Program-made: the position numbers and the translations under genes | Assembly (NCBI GenBank): GCA_002786025.1 | Contig: NHNW01000008.1 | Coordinates: 620,001-684,000 of the forward strand | DNA from: Zasmidium citrigriseum | Taxonomy: Eukaryota; Ascomycota; Dothideomycetes; Mycosphaerellales; Mycosphaerellaceae | Reading direction: 5' to 3' | Length of the DNA: 64,000 nt | In this document: piece after piece, positions 23,411-35,087 of the stretch | How the letters are laid out: every line of letters begins with the position of its first letter | Numbering within the stretch: the stretch's first letter is position 1 | Notes under the pieces: generated by a model | What the model was told of the DNA's origin: nothing | Database searches by the model: none | Seen by the model: the letters and a program-made list of their open reading frames with translations, nothing else

Positions 23411-26196
23411 TTGGTTCGTTTCTGTCGGCTTTTGAAGGTGAACTGCGATCTCAGATCTCTGTGGACCTTGACCCTCATCCATTGCGCAATTTTCAATTCC
23501 CCTAGTTTCTTAGCCTGAACACCAAGTTTCCACTTGCCTTTAGTTTCCGCCGCTATGCTAAACGATAGCAGCGCCGATAATAGTTCCGACTAACGACACC
23601 TGGGTGGGCACGAGAATTTTTGATAAGAAGGATTCGTGTTACAGAAAAACGCCGAGGTCGGTCGTCTACTCGGTGTTGGATGCCGTGGTTGCTGCGTTCA
23701 AGCACGTTTTTTTCTTCACTCCTTCCTGTTCTGCAACGGAGGCAGAGGCGAAAACGATGGCGAAGTGGAGCCTGCAGGTTTTCGTCTCAACAGTGCGACG
23801 ATGTCGGTTGAATGTGACCGAGAATTGGGGCGAGAGCGAGAGAGAGTCGGATTCTGTGTGTCAACTTCAGGAGTCACATGAGGTGACCGCCGGAGACGAG
23901 TGCTTTTCTTCTTGGGGGTCGCCTTTTGATTTATCGCCGAAACATGACTCTGCCTGGTGGACGTTTGGCTCGCGGGCCAAGTCAGGTAGCGCTGCACTGC
24001 TGCAGTAGACTCGGAGTTTGGTGGGCTTTCGGCAGGACGGTGTCCGGCAGTCTTCTGAGTAGTAGGATGGCGTCAAGTTTGGATAGGATGCGATGCGGCC
24101 TGCTATCCTGTGATGGTGCAAAAGTCCCGAAAATGTCTCACGGCAATTGAGACGCTGTGTGACTCTGAGGGAGGTGGTGTTGGATAGCGCCGGAAAGGGA
24201 AAGATTCGAGAATGCTTCTGGGGCGCTTCCGGATCGGCGACGCTTACATCACAGCATCATCTCTCGTATCTCGTGCTCACTCACGGAGTTCCACACTCGC
24301 GTTGTTCCTTCTCGCTGGACTAAGCTGACTGGGAACGTCGGTTTCAAGATGGCGGGTCGGTTGCACGTGCAGACGACAAAGGAATGGAGGACTGTGCGGG
24401 ATTGTTGTCGACGCCCATTCCTGCGTCTGTCGTCATGGGGCCCGGGACAATGGGTGGGTGTTTTCGTGCTCAGCAGATACGTCAGGGCCGGAATGGATGC
24501 TTGTCGGGGGTTGGGTTTCGATGGTGCTACAGCAGCGTATAGCAAACCAAAAAGAAGCCCCGAGCAAGTTTCCAAGTTGCTTTCTGGTTGCGCAACATCT
24601 TGCTATTGTGCTGCGCGCTACTGCGGCGCTAGCTGCTGGCTCCCATCTGATTCCTTGTAGGGTCGAAGACTAGCAGAGGCGGGCAGGTGGGGCCAAGGCA
24701 CTTTGCTGGTCGCTCCCCTCTTCGCAAGATGCTTTTCTGCGCGCGAGTGACCACTCCCGGATCGTCGATGGGCGATAAGGACGGCTTCGCGTTCGGCATG
24801 CCGTGCGGCGAGTCCGACAAAGAAGGCCGGCCCATCAAAGCGGACTCACTTCCGGGGCCAGCAAGGCGGCGTTGGATTGAGGGCACTTGCAAACGGGGAG
24901 GGCATGTAGTGAGACAAGTCGCGGTAAAGGCTCTGGGCGACGGGCTTCGAGAAGGAATGGAAGCCTTGCGGGAGGAAGACATGCTGTATCCGCGCGCGGC
25001 CAGTAAGAGTCGAGACGGTGGGGTGTGCAGGCCGCGAGGCTTGGGTGGGAAGTGGGCTAGCTGTTTGTGACGCTGGTGCTTTGTCTCTAGCGCGTTCTTC
25101 GAAGATTCCACGGATGCTGATTGGCGTGGAACAGCGGTAGAAGCCGCCATCGAAGTCAGAGCGCGATGGGTGGATGCATCTTCTGCGCCCTGCTGGAGCG
25201 AGTGTCTCACCTGGATCGCTGCCAACGCTGCTTGATGTGAGATGTCTGCTGCTCGATGAGCGCCTCTTCTGCTGCTGCTGTTGCTGCTGCTGCACTCGTT
25301 GCCGCTGGCCTGACTAATTGATTGAACGCTGCCTGCACCACGGGCCTGGCACCCATCACACCACCGCCCGTCCGCTCTCCACCCCGCCGCCGCCGTCTGG
25401 ACTTCCAGCCGACAGCGTCAGATCTGAACGTCAGCACGCACGCTCGCTCCATCCACCGCTCGGTCACCTGTCTCAGCCAAACCGCCACTGACTGGGCCGC
25501 CGAAGAAACACCACCACATTCCACCACCACAAACAGCCTGTCCGCCGTCAACACCCACCGCCGCACCTCGACCACCACGACCACCCACTGCGAAGAATCA
25601 ACAAACATTCTGCTGCTGCACGACCGACGCCTGGCCTTGACCGCACCTTAATTGTAATCCGTCTTGCCCTCACTGCACCGCCAGGGACCGCGGCGCCAGA
25701 GGCCTGTCGCACACCGGCTCTAGATTCTGCCTGTCGTCTGTTCCTTGCCGCTGCGTCGCTTGCGTGCCGTACTCAATCACCATCCGCACGACGACCACCG
25801 CCGCACACACGACACGACACTCGTGCGACCCGCGCCCTGTGTCACCTCAATCTCCCACCCGCGAGACAGGACCTGCATGTCAAGTGCCACTACGAGACCG
25901 CCAACGCCCATCCACGCCCGTCGGCTGCGTCGCTGAGAGAGAAGGCCCCGCGCTGCACGCTGTTTCAGGACGCAATCAGTCCGCCGACAACAAAAGCAAC
26001 GCCCCCGTAATCGTCAACACCACACTCCTCGCGCTGGCACGCAGCACGCTCCCGTGAGACGGGTTCGTCTCACAATCCCAAACTGGCGTCGACACAGCTG
26101 CCCTTGCGGCAAGGTCTGTGTCTGACTACCAGCGTTCAGTCTCGCAAGGCCACCTCTGGTCATAAGCGAAAAGGAACCAACATCTTTCGCAACGTT
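23411..26196. other. Long upstream region of the RGS gene
   Basis: No gene is supported. From about 25300 to 26190 the plus strand is very rich in C and A and poor in G, as in long pyrimidine-rich leaders of regulated fungal genes, so much of it is probably promoter and 5' UTR of the RGS gene. An E-box-like palindrome TGCACGTGCA lies near 24362. The frames at 24629-25225 (-) and 24687-25070 (+) are Ser/Pro/Arg-rich and show no domain. Confidence 0.4.
25269..25292. repeat. Short CTG microsatellite
   Basis: Four CTG units, one TTG, then three CTG units. It is not inside a supported coding region; on the minus strand it would read as a Gln or Ser run. Confidence 0.8.
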
Positions 26197-27396
26197 ATGA
26201 TTGCGCGGAGGCCGTCGTCCCACTTCACTTCCTCGACATCCTCCTCCACTTCGTCCTCCACCACCAGTTCCTCCCTCAAGCCGCCCTCTCACATTACCGA
26301 GGACTGGGACGCCGACGACGAGGACGCAATGTCCTCTGACGACCACTCGCCTGCATCGCGGCCACTTTCAGTCGCGATACCTCAAATGGGCGCCCACGGC
26401 CCATACTGCCCGCGAAGACCTAACCTTAGAGAGATCCTTGCCAACACTTCACCGCCGCCATGGACACTGGCCGCCTTCATGGCCTACCTTTCAAACAACC
26501 ACTGCCTAGAAACGCTGGAATTCACAATGGATGCCGGCCGGTACAAGAAGCACTACGCGAAGATGATGTCAAGAGCACCCGAAGGCGGCATCCCACCTGC
26601 AAAAGATCGAGAATATGTTCAAGCATTGTGGCAGCGACTGGTGGAGGCATACATTCAAGCCAATGGCTCGCGGGAGGTCAATCTACCCTCAGATGTGCGG
26701 GATCCTATCATAAACCTTCGGCCGGCTACACTTCCCCCAGCACCAGAGACGTTAGATCCCGCCGTTGCCAAGATCTATGAGCTTATGGAGGAGTCCGTTC
26801 TGGTGCCTTTTCTGAACAGCGTCTATCCACAAACAGCACATCCCACTGTCTCGACCTGTCCCTACGACACATCCGACGAGAACATCTCAATATCACGGAC
26901 GTTCGAGGATCGCTCTGGATTCAATCGCCGGCCAAGATACCACAACCGGAACTCGCCACCTCCACAGTCGGCAGTTGAGCCTCACGCCTACTCCTACTCA
27001 CCGCCGTCACAAATTCGGAGGTCCGCTCCCGTGCCGCTAAGTGCATCAGCTGCTTCGCCACACAAATCGCGCTTTAGCGTGAGGTTGACACCATCGACTT
27101 CGTCGCCCGCGGCTCCCATGTCTAGCTCCACGATTGCGGAGGGCGTCGCGACAGGGTCAGACGCTACATTGTCCGGGTCCGGGTCAGCGAGTGGTGGGCC
27201 AGGGATGACGGACGACAGCGGAAGCACTAGCAGCCCTACGAACGAGAGTCCCCAGACGCCACCAATGAGCCCTCCCAATAGCGATACGCAGAGTCCCAAA
27301 CGCGATTCTGGCATGTGGAAGAAACTCGGCAGGTTGAGTGGGATGAAGGTCGGCAAGAAGAAGAGTCACGGCGGACTTCAGACCGAACATGAATGA
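26197..27396 (+). CDS. RGS-domain protein (regulator of G-protein signalling)
   Basis: Single exon of 399 residues; ATG 26197 is the first in frame (MIARRPSSHFTSS). A Ser/Thr-rich N-terminus precedes the RGS fold, which starts near residue 75 with NLREILANTSPPPWTLAAFM and continues AYLSNNHCLETLEFTMDAGR. A loop and the last helices (YVQALWQRLVEAYIQANGSR, ELMEESVLVPFLNSVYP) end near residue 215. The C-terminal half is Ser/Pro-rich and closes with a basic patch (MWKKLGRLSGMKVGKKK) that may touch membranes. The protein should speed GTP hydrolysis on a G-alpha subunit and so dampen nutrient or developmental signalling. The layout, RGS near the N-terminus without DEP domains, fits the small Rgs2/RgsB group better than FlbA; I am not sure of the exact ortholog. 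Confidence 0.88.
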   Translation: MIARRPSSHFTSSTSSSTSSSTTSSSLKPPSHITEDWDADDEDAMSSDDHSPASRPLSVAIPQMGAHGPYCPRRPNLREILANTSPPPWTLAAFMAYLSNNHCLETLEFTMDAGRYKKHYAKMMSRAPEGGIPPAKDREYVQALWQRLVEAYIQANGSREVNLPSDVRDPIINLRPATLPPAPETLDPAVAKIYELMEESVLVPFLNSVYPQTAHPTVSTCPYDTSDENISISRTFEDRSGFNRRPRYHNRNSPPPQSAVEPHAYSYSPPSQIRRSAPVPLSASAASPHKSRFSVRLTPSTSSPAAPMSSSTIAEGVATGSDATLSGSGSASGGPGMTDDSGSTSSPTNESPQTPPMSPPNSDTQSPKRDSGMWKKLGRLSGMKVGKKKSHGGLQTEHE

Positions 27397-28430
27397 TTTA
27401 TGAACTAAACATCGACCGGTCCTGCGCATTTCTGCCCGACGACACCTTTTGTCGACGGCTCGGCAGTGAGCTGAGAAATGGGATAAGAAGGTTCCGACTT
27501 CTGACGACCAACTACCTTGCATTTTTACTCCGGCGTAACAGGGATGGCACAGCCGCCCCCTTCAAGCGGCTTCTCACCCATGGGGATTTTGAATATTGAG
27601 GTCTAGCGTTCTGTTCAAGCGGATCCACTTCGACGAATGATACCTCTACGACCGAAGTCATAGAGGGCGGGCGTTCTTTGGGGAAAAGGGTACCTAACGA
27701 CACGAGATCTGGGAAGACACGGCATTTCTCACGGCGAAAAACTTGACGGACTTTTTTGAAAACATTTGCGAAGGAAGGGAAGAAGAGGATCTTGACGAGA
27801 CGATGAGAGCAAGCAACGGATTTCTCGAATTTCTTCGATCTATTGTGTACATATACCAAGTTGTTCTGGGAAGAGGAGGAGGGCGGAGCGTCGTCTTGTC
27901 TTTGCTTGCGAGATAGACGGCTTCGCGATGATGTCGATGACAGGGAATGAGAGGCATAATATGCCCTTTTCTGGGCAATGCAATGCCTATTACTGTGATG
28001 AGTGCAATCTTCTTTTGCTTGTGTCTCAACTTGACCCGTTCATCTTCGTTCAAAGCTGACGATGCCGGAAGTCTACGAACGAGAAACGTCGAAGACTACC
28101 TGTGTTGCCTTTTCTCTTCCATTGATTGCCAAATCGCATAGATTCTTCACCATTCGCCACTTTGACGGAGGAAATGTTGCACCGAATCAAGCAAGCTCAG
28201 TAACCAAGATGGCGCTAGATGTCCTTGGTCCCCCATCTCGAGCTTGAGTTTGACTTCACCTGCTCAACGTACGCACGCAAGGTGTGCTTGAAAAAGACAA
28301 CGATACGACAACGACCATTTTGTGCACGGCATGACATCTTCATAGAGCTTCGAAGATTTGAAAACCTCCGACGTGAGATCCCTATTTAAGATCAGTCTTC
28401 GAGGCGTGTCGTCTCTCCACACAAACAGAT
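27397..28430. other. Intergenic: RGS 3' UTR and oxidoreductase promoter
   Basis: No supported gene. Frames on both strands are under 130 codons and show no motif. The part next to 28431 should be the promoter of the MDR gene. Confidence 0.45.
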
Positions 28431-29665
28431 ATGCTCGCCATCGTCGCCCCCAAATACACCGACCCTTCGGGCTACGAACTCCGCGAAATCCCACCGCCGA
28501 CCATCAGCGAGCCAGATGATGTCCTGATCAAGGTGTATGCTGCGAGTGTTAATCCTGTCGATGTGAAGATTGCGAGTGGGGCGTTTAGGGCGGCGGGGTT
28601 GGAGGAGGAGTGAGTTGAAATCATCTTGAAGATGGCTATATTGGCTGATGAGAGCACGTAGGTTGCCGATTCGTATTGGATATGACTGTGCAGGAGTCGT
28701 GACTGAAGTCGGGAAAGATGTGAACGACCTGAAAGTTGGAGATCGGGTTTGGACGAGATTGCCTGAAGCCAGCAAAGGTTCCCGTTCACCTCAAGCCCCT
28801 TTCTACCTTTCACTAACAGAATACCACAGGCTCCTGGTCCTCATACGTCAAAGCCCCCTCTTCGCACGTCTCCCACATGCCCTCAAACCTCTCCTTCAAC
28901 GAAGCCGCCTCCCTTCCCCTCGCGGCCATCACAGCTATCCAAGCTCTAAGGAAGTATGAGGGGAGTCTGGAAGGCAAGACGGTCTTCGTCCCCGCGGGTT
29001 TGGGCGGGACGGGGGCTTTTGCGTGTCAGCTGGCGAAGAAGGTGTTTAAGGCGGGGAAGGTGATCACGACGGTGAGTACGAAGAAGGTGGAAATGGTGGA
29101 GGAGTTATTAGGGGAAGGGGTAGTTGATCAGAGTGAGTTGTCAATCTCTTGATTAGGGATGGAGAAAGGGTTTGCTGACGAGGCACCAGTCATCGACTAC
29201 ACAAAAGACGACCCCATGAACCTCATCCCCCGCGGCTCCGTCGACTTCCTCCTCGACACCATGGGCCAAGCAATGCCCTACCTCTCCCTCATGAAACCCA
29301 CCACCGGAACCATAATCTCCATCTCTACAACCCCCTCAGGATCCCAACTCCAGAGCTCGAGCTTTTTCAAGCGTCCCACCAATCCGACGATCCCGTTCTA
29401 TGCGAAGGCTTTCCTTGATGGGATGGATTATGTGAGGAAGTTGAGGGCGAGGAGGTGGGGTGTGAGGTATAGTTATATGTTCTTGGAGTCAGATAAGGGA
29501 GCTTTGGATGATTTGAGGGGGTTTGTGGAGAGGGGGGAGTTGAGGGCTGTTGTGGGGACGACGGTGAGTCTGGGGGATGTTGAGGAGGTTAAGAGGGCTT
29601 GTGGGAGGGTGTTTGAGGGGAAGGGGGGTGTTGGGAAGACTGTGATTGAGGTTGTGAAAGAGTGA
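28431..29665 (+). CDS. Quinone-oxidoreductase-like MDR protein
   Basis: Four exons, 28431-28609, 28662-28777, 28830-29132 and 29190-29665, give 357 residues. The N-terminal GroES-like fold reads MLAIVAPKYTDPSGYELREI and VKVYAASVNPVDVKIASG-type sequence, then IGYDCAGVVTEVGKDV and LKVGDRVW. The Rossmann domain has TVFVPAGLGGTGAFACQLAK for the NADPH pyrophosphate. The Cys/His/Glu set for catalytic zinc is absent, so it belongs to the zinc-free quinone reductase and enoyl reductase branch of medium-chain dehydrogenases. It likely reduces quinones or alpha,beta-unsaturated carbonyls with NADPH; the substrate is unknown. The second donor is GTTCCC, weak, but the junction restores the conserved KGSWSSYVKAP. 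No cluster partners are adjacent. Confidence 0.9.
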
Positions 29666-31645
29666 TGTTGAAGTGGGTTCTGCCATGGATGCATAAGTTC
29701 TAGTATAAGGCTATGGAAACTGCATAACATTCCCCTTCATAACTGTCCTCTTTCACATGCCCACCAAACACAAAGCTATACATTCCTGCATAACTCTCCA
29801 CTCCGTCACCCATCATCTTTCACATGTCCACCCGGCCTTCCGACCCGAGTCCGAGTCGAAGTCAGGTCGCTCACCCGATCCCAGTATCCATAAGCATTGG
29901 CACGTCTGATACCCACATTCACCCGAACGACGCTAGTCTCGCCAATGAAGGGTTGCGTCTGCTCTTTTGCGTTATGAATGATCGTTGCTTTCCGACTGCT
30001 TCTCGACCGACCCGACGTCGCGGTTCGCAGTCTTGGATGTCGGCTTGGCTGCCGCTGTTACGCCAGTCAAGATCATGCGTAGTGAAGATCGATGATCGGG
30101 AGAGAAGCGACTTTACGAAGGTGTTGTTTTAGATGCATGTGACGTTTGCTACTAGTCTCAGGATCGACGACTAGAGCTTCGGCTTCGGATCGCACATTGA
30201 TTCGCCTGGACTGGGCTGAACTTAGAGCGAGTGGGAAGAACTCCTGGGGTTGTGGGTCTAGAGACCTATTCTTCACTACGCCAAAGCGCTATCGCTGTCG
30301 TTGAGAACGGACCTTGTCATTGAGAGTCTGAGACGTCCTTTTGATCAGCCCTTTCATCCGGAGAAACTTCACCTTCTCATCTCTGCGACTCAGTATCTCC
30401 AGCCTTTCAATGACTCTGTCGCATTCTTCGAGTCAGTAATCAACTGCCGTACCCGACATCGCGGGTCACCAGCAAGTAGTAGGAGATCATTCGGCCTACG
30501 AGGTTTAGCCACGCATCATACCATTGGACAAAGCTCCTTCCAGGTTGAGATGGCGTGCGAACAAGGACCACGGGCTGGTGGATCATCAGATGATGCGGCG
30601 AAGTTCCGTAGCGAATGTTGGGGATTAGGCTCGTCGGGACTCGCTCAGCACCCTGGCAATCTCTCGATCGATCTGAAAGCCCTGACGGGGATGTCTAGTA
30701 CGGCCGTATGTCGAGAGAACTCCATGGAAGAGCCGCGTCCGGGGCAGGAGTGGGATATGTGAATTGAGGGCTGGCTGGCGGCTGTCACATGCTGGTGGGA
30801 AATCATTCACTTCGGTGGGGCGCTGGCCGTGCACAGACCACCTCATGGGGAAGGCACGCTTACTCAGTCGCCTGCGCCTTGGTGGAGTGTTCTTCATTTC
30901 TTCGTTCTTCCGTTTCCTGACCATGTCACCTTTGGAGTCCAGCTTTTGTTTCGAGGTACCAGTCGTCACGGCCCGAAAAACAGCATCCCACGGATTCCAC
31001 GGATCGGGATCGGGAGCCGAAGACAATGCTCCTCAAAATCTACGATAGCCCGCCAAGCTACCATAAACATTTTCTCCGACATTCCCCTGAACCAGAGTGA
31101 GACAGAAAAAGAACACATCAGCTGAGCGAAATCCCGCATCACGACTCAACAGACTTTCTCGACGTCCCAAGCTCTCGGCACTTTGGGAAGGCAGGCGACA
31201 CCGTCCTGGAAGCTTCCATCACAGCAAGATCTCTGGGTTTGCGACTTCACCAACAGTCTGGCAGCGATCCGCAGACCCTGGAACGTTGGCGATCGAAAAT
31301 GTGGTCGGGCAATAAGGTTCGGCGGCCGGCAGGAGCAGCCATTCGATGCGATTGGGCGGAAGGAGCAATGGGGCGTTACCCATCCCGGGAAGTGATGTCA
31401 GTGGAAGCGACGATGCAGGTACGGAAGGGATCAACCAGGCCTTGACGTTGGGCGACATGAGGCACAAGCAACCTCATCTCCCCTGTTGCTGGCTGTAACA
31501 CTCGCAATGCCGTCGCGATTCGACTTGCTGGTCATCATCGCTGGCGATTGATGGTCTTTGATGAAGGCCCGCCGAGGACTTCGATACCGAATGAAGAGTC
31601 TCAGTCTTACCCATCGGCAAGGAAGTCACCACACACACCGCCAAC
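29666..31645. other. Intergenic, about 2 kb, no supported gene
   Basis: Frames at 30301-30762 (+) and 30625-31026 (-) are the longest. The minus frame has a suggestive stretch (DPDPWNPWDAVFRAVTTG) and a basic patch, but no ATG near its start and no splice support. The right end should include the promoter of the unknown gene at 31646. Confidence 0.35.
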
Positions 31646-32323
31646 ATGTCCACGGCAGGGACAGAGTCGCCAGACACCTCCCGAAAACCCATCGTCAACT
31701 TCTCCCGACCGCGGCTAGCCAGCAACGCCCAAGCCGAAGAGAATGAATTCGGCATCAAGCACCAAGAACCTCCCAACGGCGGCCATGTGAAATCCGTCTC
31801 AGCCTTCCACAGCCCCAACTCCGCCGACGACCCCTTCCCCACCGAACCGCGCTTCTCCACCGACTCCGAGACCCTCTCCAACACCGCCCGTAATACACGC
31901 ACCGCGCCCGTCGGCGGCCTCAATGCCCAAAGACACCCCGGCGCGAAGAGGCTTGAGAGCACCAGCACGACCTCTAGCAATACCGAGCGGCCGAGCACAG
32001 CGGACAGTAATAAACCGCTCATGCCTATAAAATCCATCCTCAAACAGACATCTGTCGAAGTCTCCAGCGAACGGGCATCGAGTGATGGTGGGGAGGATGT
32101 AAGGAGTCATCATACAGTCAGTGAGGATGGGGAGGGGAGCGTAGGGTATGAGAAGAATGGGAAGTGGAGTAGTAGTGATTATGACACGAGTGGGATGAGC
32201 GAACGGGAAGTACAGAAACTGGAGAAGAAGGGAAAGAATCCGGCGTTGGTGGCTGAGATGAAAGCTGCAAGGAAGGGGAAAGGGATTGTGGGGATCATGA
32301 CGGGGACGAGTTATGTTAGTTGA
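31646..32323 (+). CDS. Hypothetical Ser-rich protein
   Basis: Single exon of 225 residues starting MSTAGTESPDTSRKP. I do not recognise it. It is rich in Ser, Thr, Asn and Pro and mostly disordered in appearance. Two parts look more ordered: NKPLMPIKSILKQTS in the middle, and a charged helical C-terminus from MSEREVQKLEKKGKNPALVA to GIMTGTSYVS. No signal peptide or membrane segment is seen. Codon use and the clean start favour a real gene. The next gene downstream is convergent. Confidence 0.65.
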   Translation: MSTAGTESPDTSRKPIVNFSRPRLASNAQAEENEFGIKHQEPPNGGHVKSVSAFHSPNSADDPFPTEPRFSTDSETLSNTARNTRTAPVGGLNAQRHPGAKRLESTSTTSSNTERPSTADSNKPLMPIKSILKQTSVEVSSERASSDGGEDVRSHHTVSEDGEGSVGYEKNGKWSSSDYDTSGMSEREVQKLEKKGKNPALVAEMKAARKGKGIVGIMTGTSYVS

Positions 32324-32708
32324 CGATGGAATGTATAGGGCGAGGGTGTTGTAAAGGCGTTTTGGGTGACGGGATGATTTATGCGAAGGATACCAGATCA
32401 AGAGATGGATCAAACGACAGATAGAGAGGACAGTGGTTTTCTTATGAATGCATTTTGAGCTATTCAATGCTTGTAGCTATGCTGGCTTTCCTGCCTATGG
32501 GTTCCCATCTCCTGGTCCAAAAAGTGACCTTCATCTGTCTTTGAGGTCAATCTCATTCACAGACTTGTCGTGTTGAACGACGGTGAAGCACTATCGTGGT
32601 GCCTAGTCGTGAAGTGGACTGGGTTGTTGCAGGTTATGACTTGCCGTGAGGTCGGAGATGTGGTTCCTGGGGCAGAGTCTGCCCTTGCGAAGAAACCCAC
32701 CAGTCCCA
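32324..32708. other. Convergent intergenic region
   Basis: Holds the 3' UTRs of the hypothetical gene on the left and the dynamin-like gene on the right. Nothing else is visible. Confidence 0.5.
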
Positions 32709-35087
32709 TCAGAGGAACGTAGTACGCTTGGCGTACGGGATGTCAGGGTCGTCTTCGTCGTCAAACAGCTCGGCAGCACGACGCTTCTGCGGGTTGAGCA
32801 GCTTGTCCACCGCACTCTTGCTTTTCTCCAGAATGTCCTTGTAGTGCTCGAGTCTCGCACGCTGCCTCGTGGTACGCTTGGACTCCACGGCAAGATCGGC
32901 CACGATCTCGTCGTCGTAGGCCTGCACGATTTTGGGGGAGAAGGTATCCTCTGCGATGTTCTTGAGGAGGTTGCGCTCGATGACTTGCTGCGTGACGTTC
33001 TCGGCGAAGGTGTTGAGACGCTTCTGTTATCTTGTTAGCATTTGTTCTGTTCGAGAGGGGGATTGTGACTTACGTTGACAACGACAATCATGTGGTCGAC
33101 TGCTTTGCGTGCGGCGAAGATGTTGTTGTCGAGCAGCTTCGTCTCCTGCGGTGCTTGAGCTTGGTGCTGTAGTCCAAAGACTGCTGTGGATGTTGCGTTG
33201 GCCGGAGGATTCATAGCCATAGACTTGGCTTGCTGCAGCTCGTTCTGAATCTTGTGGTCATGGAGGCTCTGCACCGTGGCAGCGTAGTGGGGATCGTAGA
33301 TAGTCAGAGGACCGTTCTTGTCATCGATGAGCTTCTTGAGCTCACGGTGCGCATTGCCAAAGCGTTGCTTCAGCACGAGGGCCAGGCGCTTCCAGATGTT
33401 CTCAGCCAGGTCCTTGGGTGCCACAGCGAAGATGGCGGCATTGACGAGTCGGCTGCACAGCTCGTCGACAACAGCAATGTGGTCCTGCGCGATCTTGAGC
33501 CAGTGCTCCGACATCTCCTGGAAAAGACGGCCAACCAATGCTGAGTCGAACGTGCCTGGGAGATCGAGACCACGTGTGCTGAGATAGATTTCCATGGCCC
33601 AGTCGACGACTGCATCGTACTCTTTCACTTCCTGGTACTGCTTGGCAGAGTCGTATCGCTTAGACAATGCCGGCGCATCTGAATCTTTCTTGTGAGTGCC
33701 AGCGGACTGTGGCGTCTCGTAAATGCGGAACTTGGTGCCGTACGTCTGCATTTGTGCAGTGAACTCTTCCTGCACTCCGGCAACGGTGGACCGCAGGAAC
33801 TTGAAGTCCTCCCTCGACCGGTCTTGGAAGAAATTGCCCTTGAACGATCCATCGTAGGCGTTTTGAATGATCTGGAAGAAGTCGACACTGGTGGAGGTCA
33901 AGACTTTCCGCTGCTCATCGAGAGTTGACCGCTGTTGTCCCAAATCCTTCAGCTCTTTGATCGTCCCATGATATTTGGCATCGGCCTGTTCAAGCAGCTT
34001 GGGAAGCTCTCTCTTGAAGATCTCGTAGACCAGCTCGCCAACACGCTCACCCAGAGCTTCGATGCCCTTGGATTGTGGAGGAAGAGTCTTGTAAGCGCCG
34101 CGCTTGAAGAACTCCTTCTCGATCTTGTTGCGCTGCTGAAAGCTGACCTCACGTTCTTCGTAGGACCTGTCAAACGTTAGCTTTCATACGATGAAGATGA
34201 CATGGGTAAAATTACCGATTTCGAAGCATGTGCCAGCCAAGCTCTAAATGAATGTCTTGGTTCCGGGCAACCTGAAGCCAGTCCTTCTCCGATTCAGACC
34301 CGAAGGGCACAGTGTCTGGCTTGGTGATAATGCCCAATGTACGACTTCCGTCTGGATCAACCAGCTTACATTTCGTCAAGATCGTCTGGGTCGCAAGATC
34401 ACTCTTCGCGGAGATGACTGCGAGGATGATGGTCCTCTTTTGCTTGATGTAGCTCACGATGAGCTCCTGGATCATTTTCACATCATCTTCCGAGTGATGC
34501 AGCGTAGACGTATTGATCCAGCCCGGGAGATCGACCAGTGTCAAGGGGCGCCTCTCCGGTCCTTCGATCTCGATGCTGAGGACATTGCGAGAAAATGCTT
34601 TCGGAGTTTGCTTCTTGCTGTTGGATGTACCGTTCACTTGAGTAGGCTTGTTGAGGCCCATGTGCTCAGTCGCAAGGTCGATAAGCTGTGGCAACTCGTC
34701 GAAGTCTTGGATGGTGCGATCGAACTCCCTTAATCGCATCCTCTCGCTCTCGTTGAGCCTGTCGTCTGGGTTGATACTCGTGCGAATAGAGTTTGAGCCT
34801 CCGCGTCGAATGACGATCTGAGTGGCGAATCGTGTGCAGAGATTCTCCTTCGTCGGGAATGGGACTTCAGTAAGGGCTTCGAGCACCGAGCTCTTGCCAG
34901 CGGACTGGTCACCGCATACGACAAGCTGCGGAAGCTGGAAGATCGTGTCGAGGCCGCAGGATCGTAGCTCGTCAACGAGATCCAGAGCGGCTACACAGTC
35001 GTTGTTGAGAAGATGGTCGAGTGACATAGTGGCCGGCGGCGAGGCGCCGTCACCGTCCAGGCTTGCTGAACGCTTCGTGCGCGTCAT
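32709..35087 (-). CDS. Dynamin-like GTPase (Mx/Vps1-like fungal family)
   Basis: Three exons, 34216-35087, 33074-34166 and 32709-33023, give 759 residues. The dynamin GTPase domain has G1 GDQSAGKSS (59-67), switch threonine region FPTKENLCTRFATQI, G3 DLPG (186-189) and G4 TKPD (255-258). The stalk follows (ERVGELVYEIFKRELPKLLE, DFFQIIQNAYDGSFKGNFF), and the GTPase effector domain lies at the C-terminus (ERNLLKNIAEDTFSPKIV and later helices). There is no PH or proline-rich domain, so it is not a classical endocytic dynamin; the shape matches the fungal Mx-like group. It should self-assemble and hydrolyse GTP, probably on an organelle membrane, with the exact site unknown. Both junctions restore conserved frame. 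Confidence 0.93.

Noticed and set aside
24629..25225. 198-codon minus-strand frame
   Set aside because: Ser/Pro/Arg-rich with no motif; the opposite strand is open too, as expected in GC-rich DNA.
25269..25292. CTG repeat as a coding Gln tract
   Set aside because: No supported gene covers it.
30625..31026. Minus-strand frame with DPDPWNPWDAVFRAV
   Set aside because: Suggestive but lacks an ATG near its start, and the upstream ATG frame ends after 38 codons.
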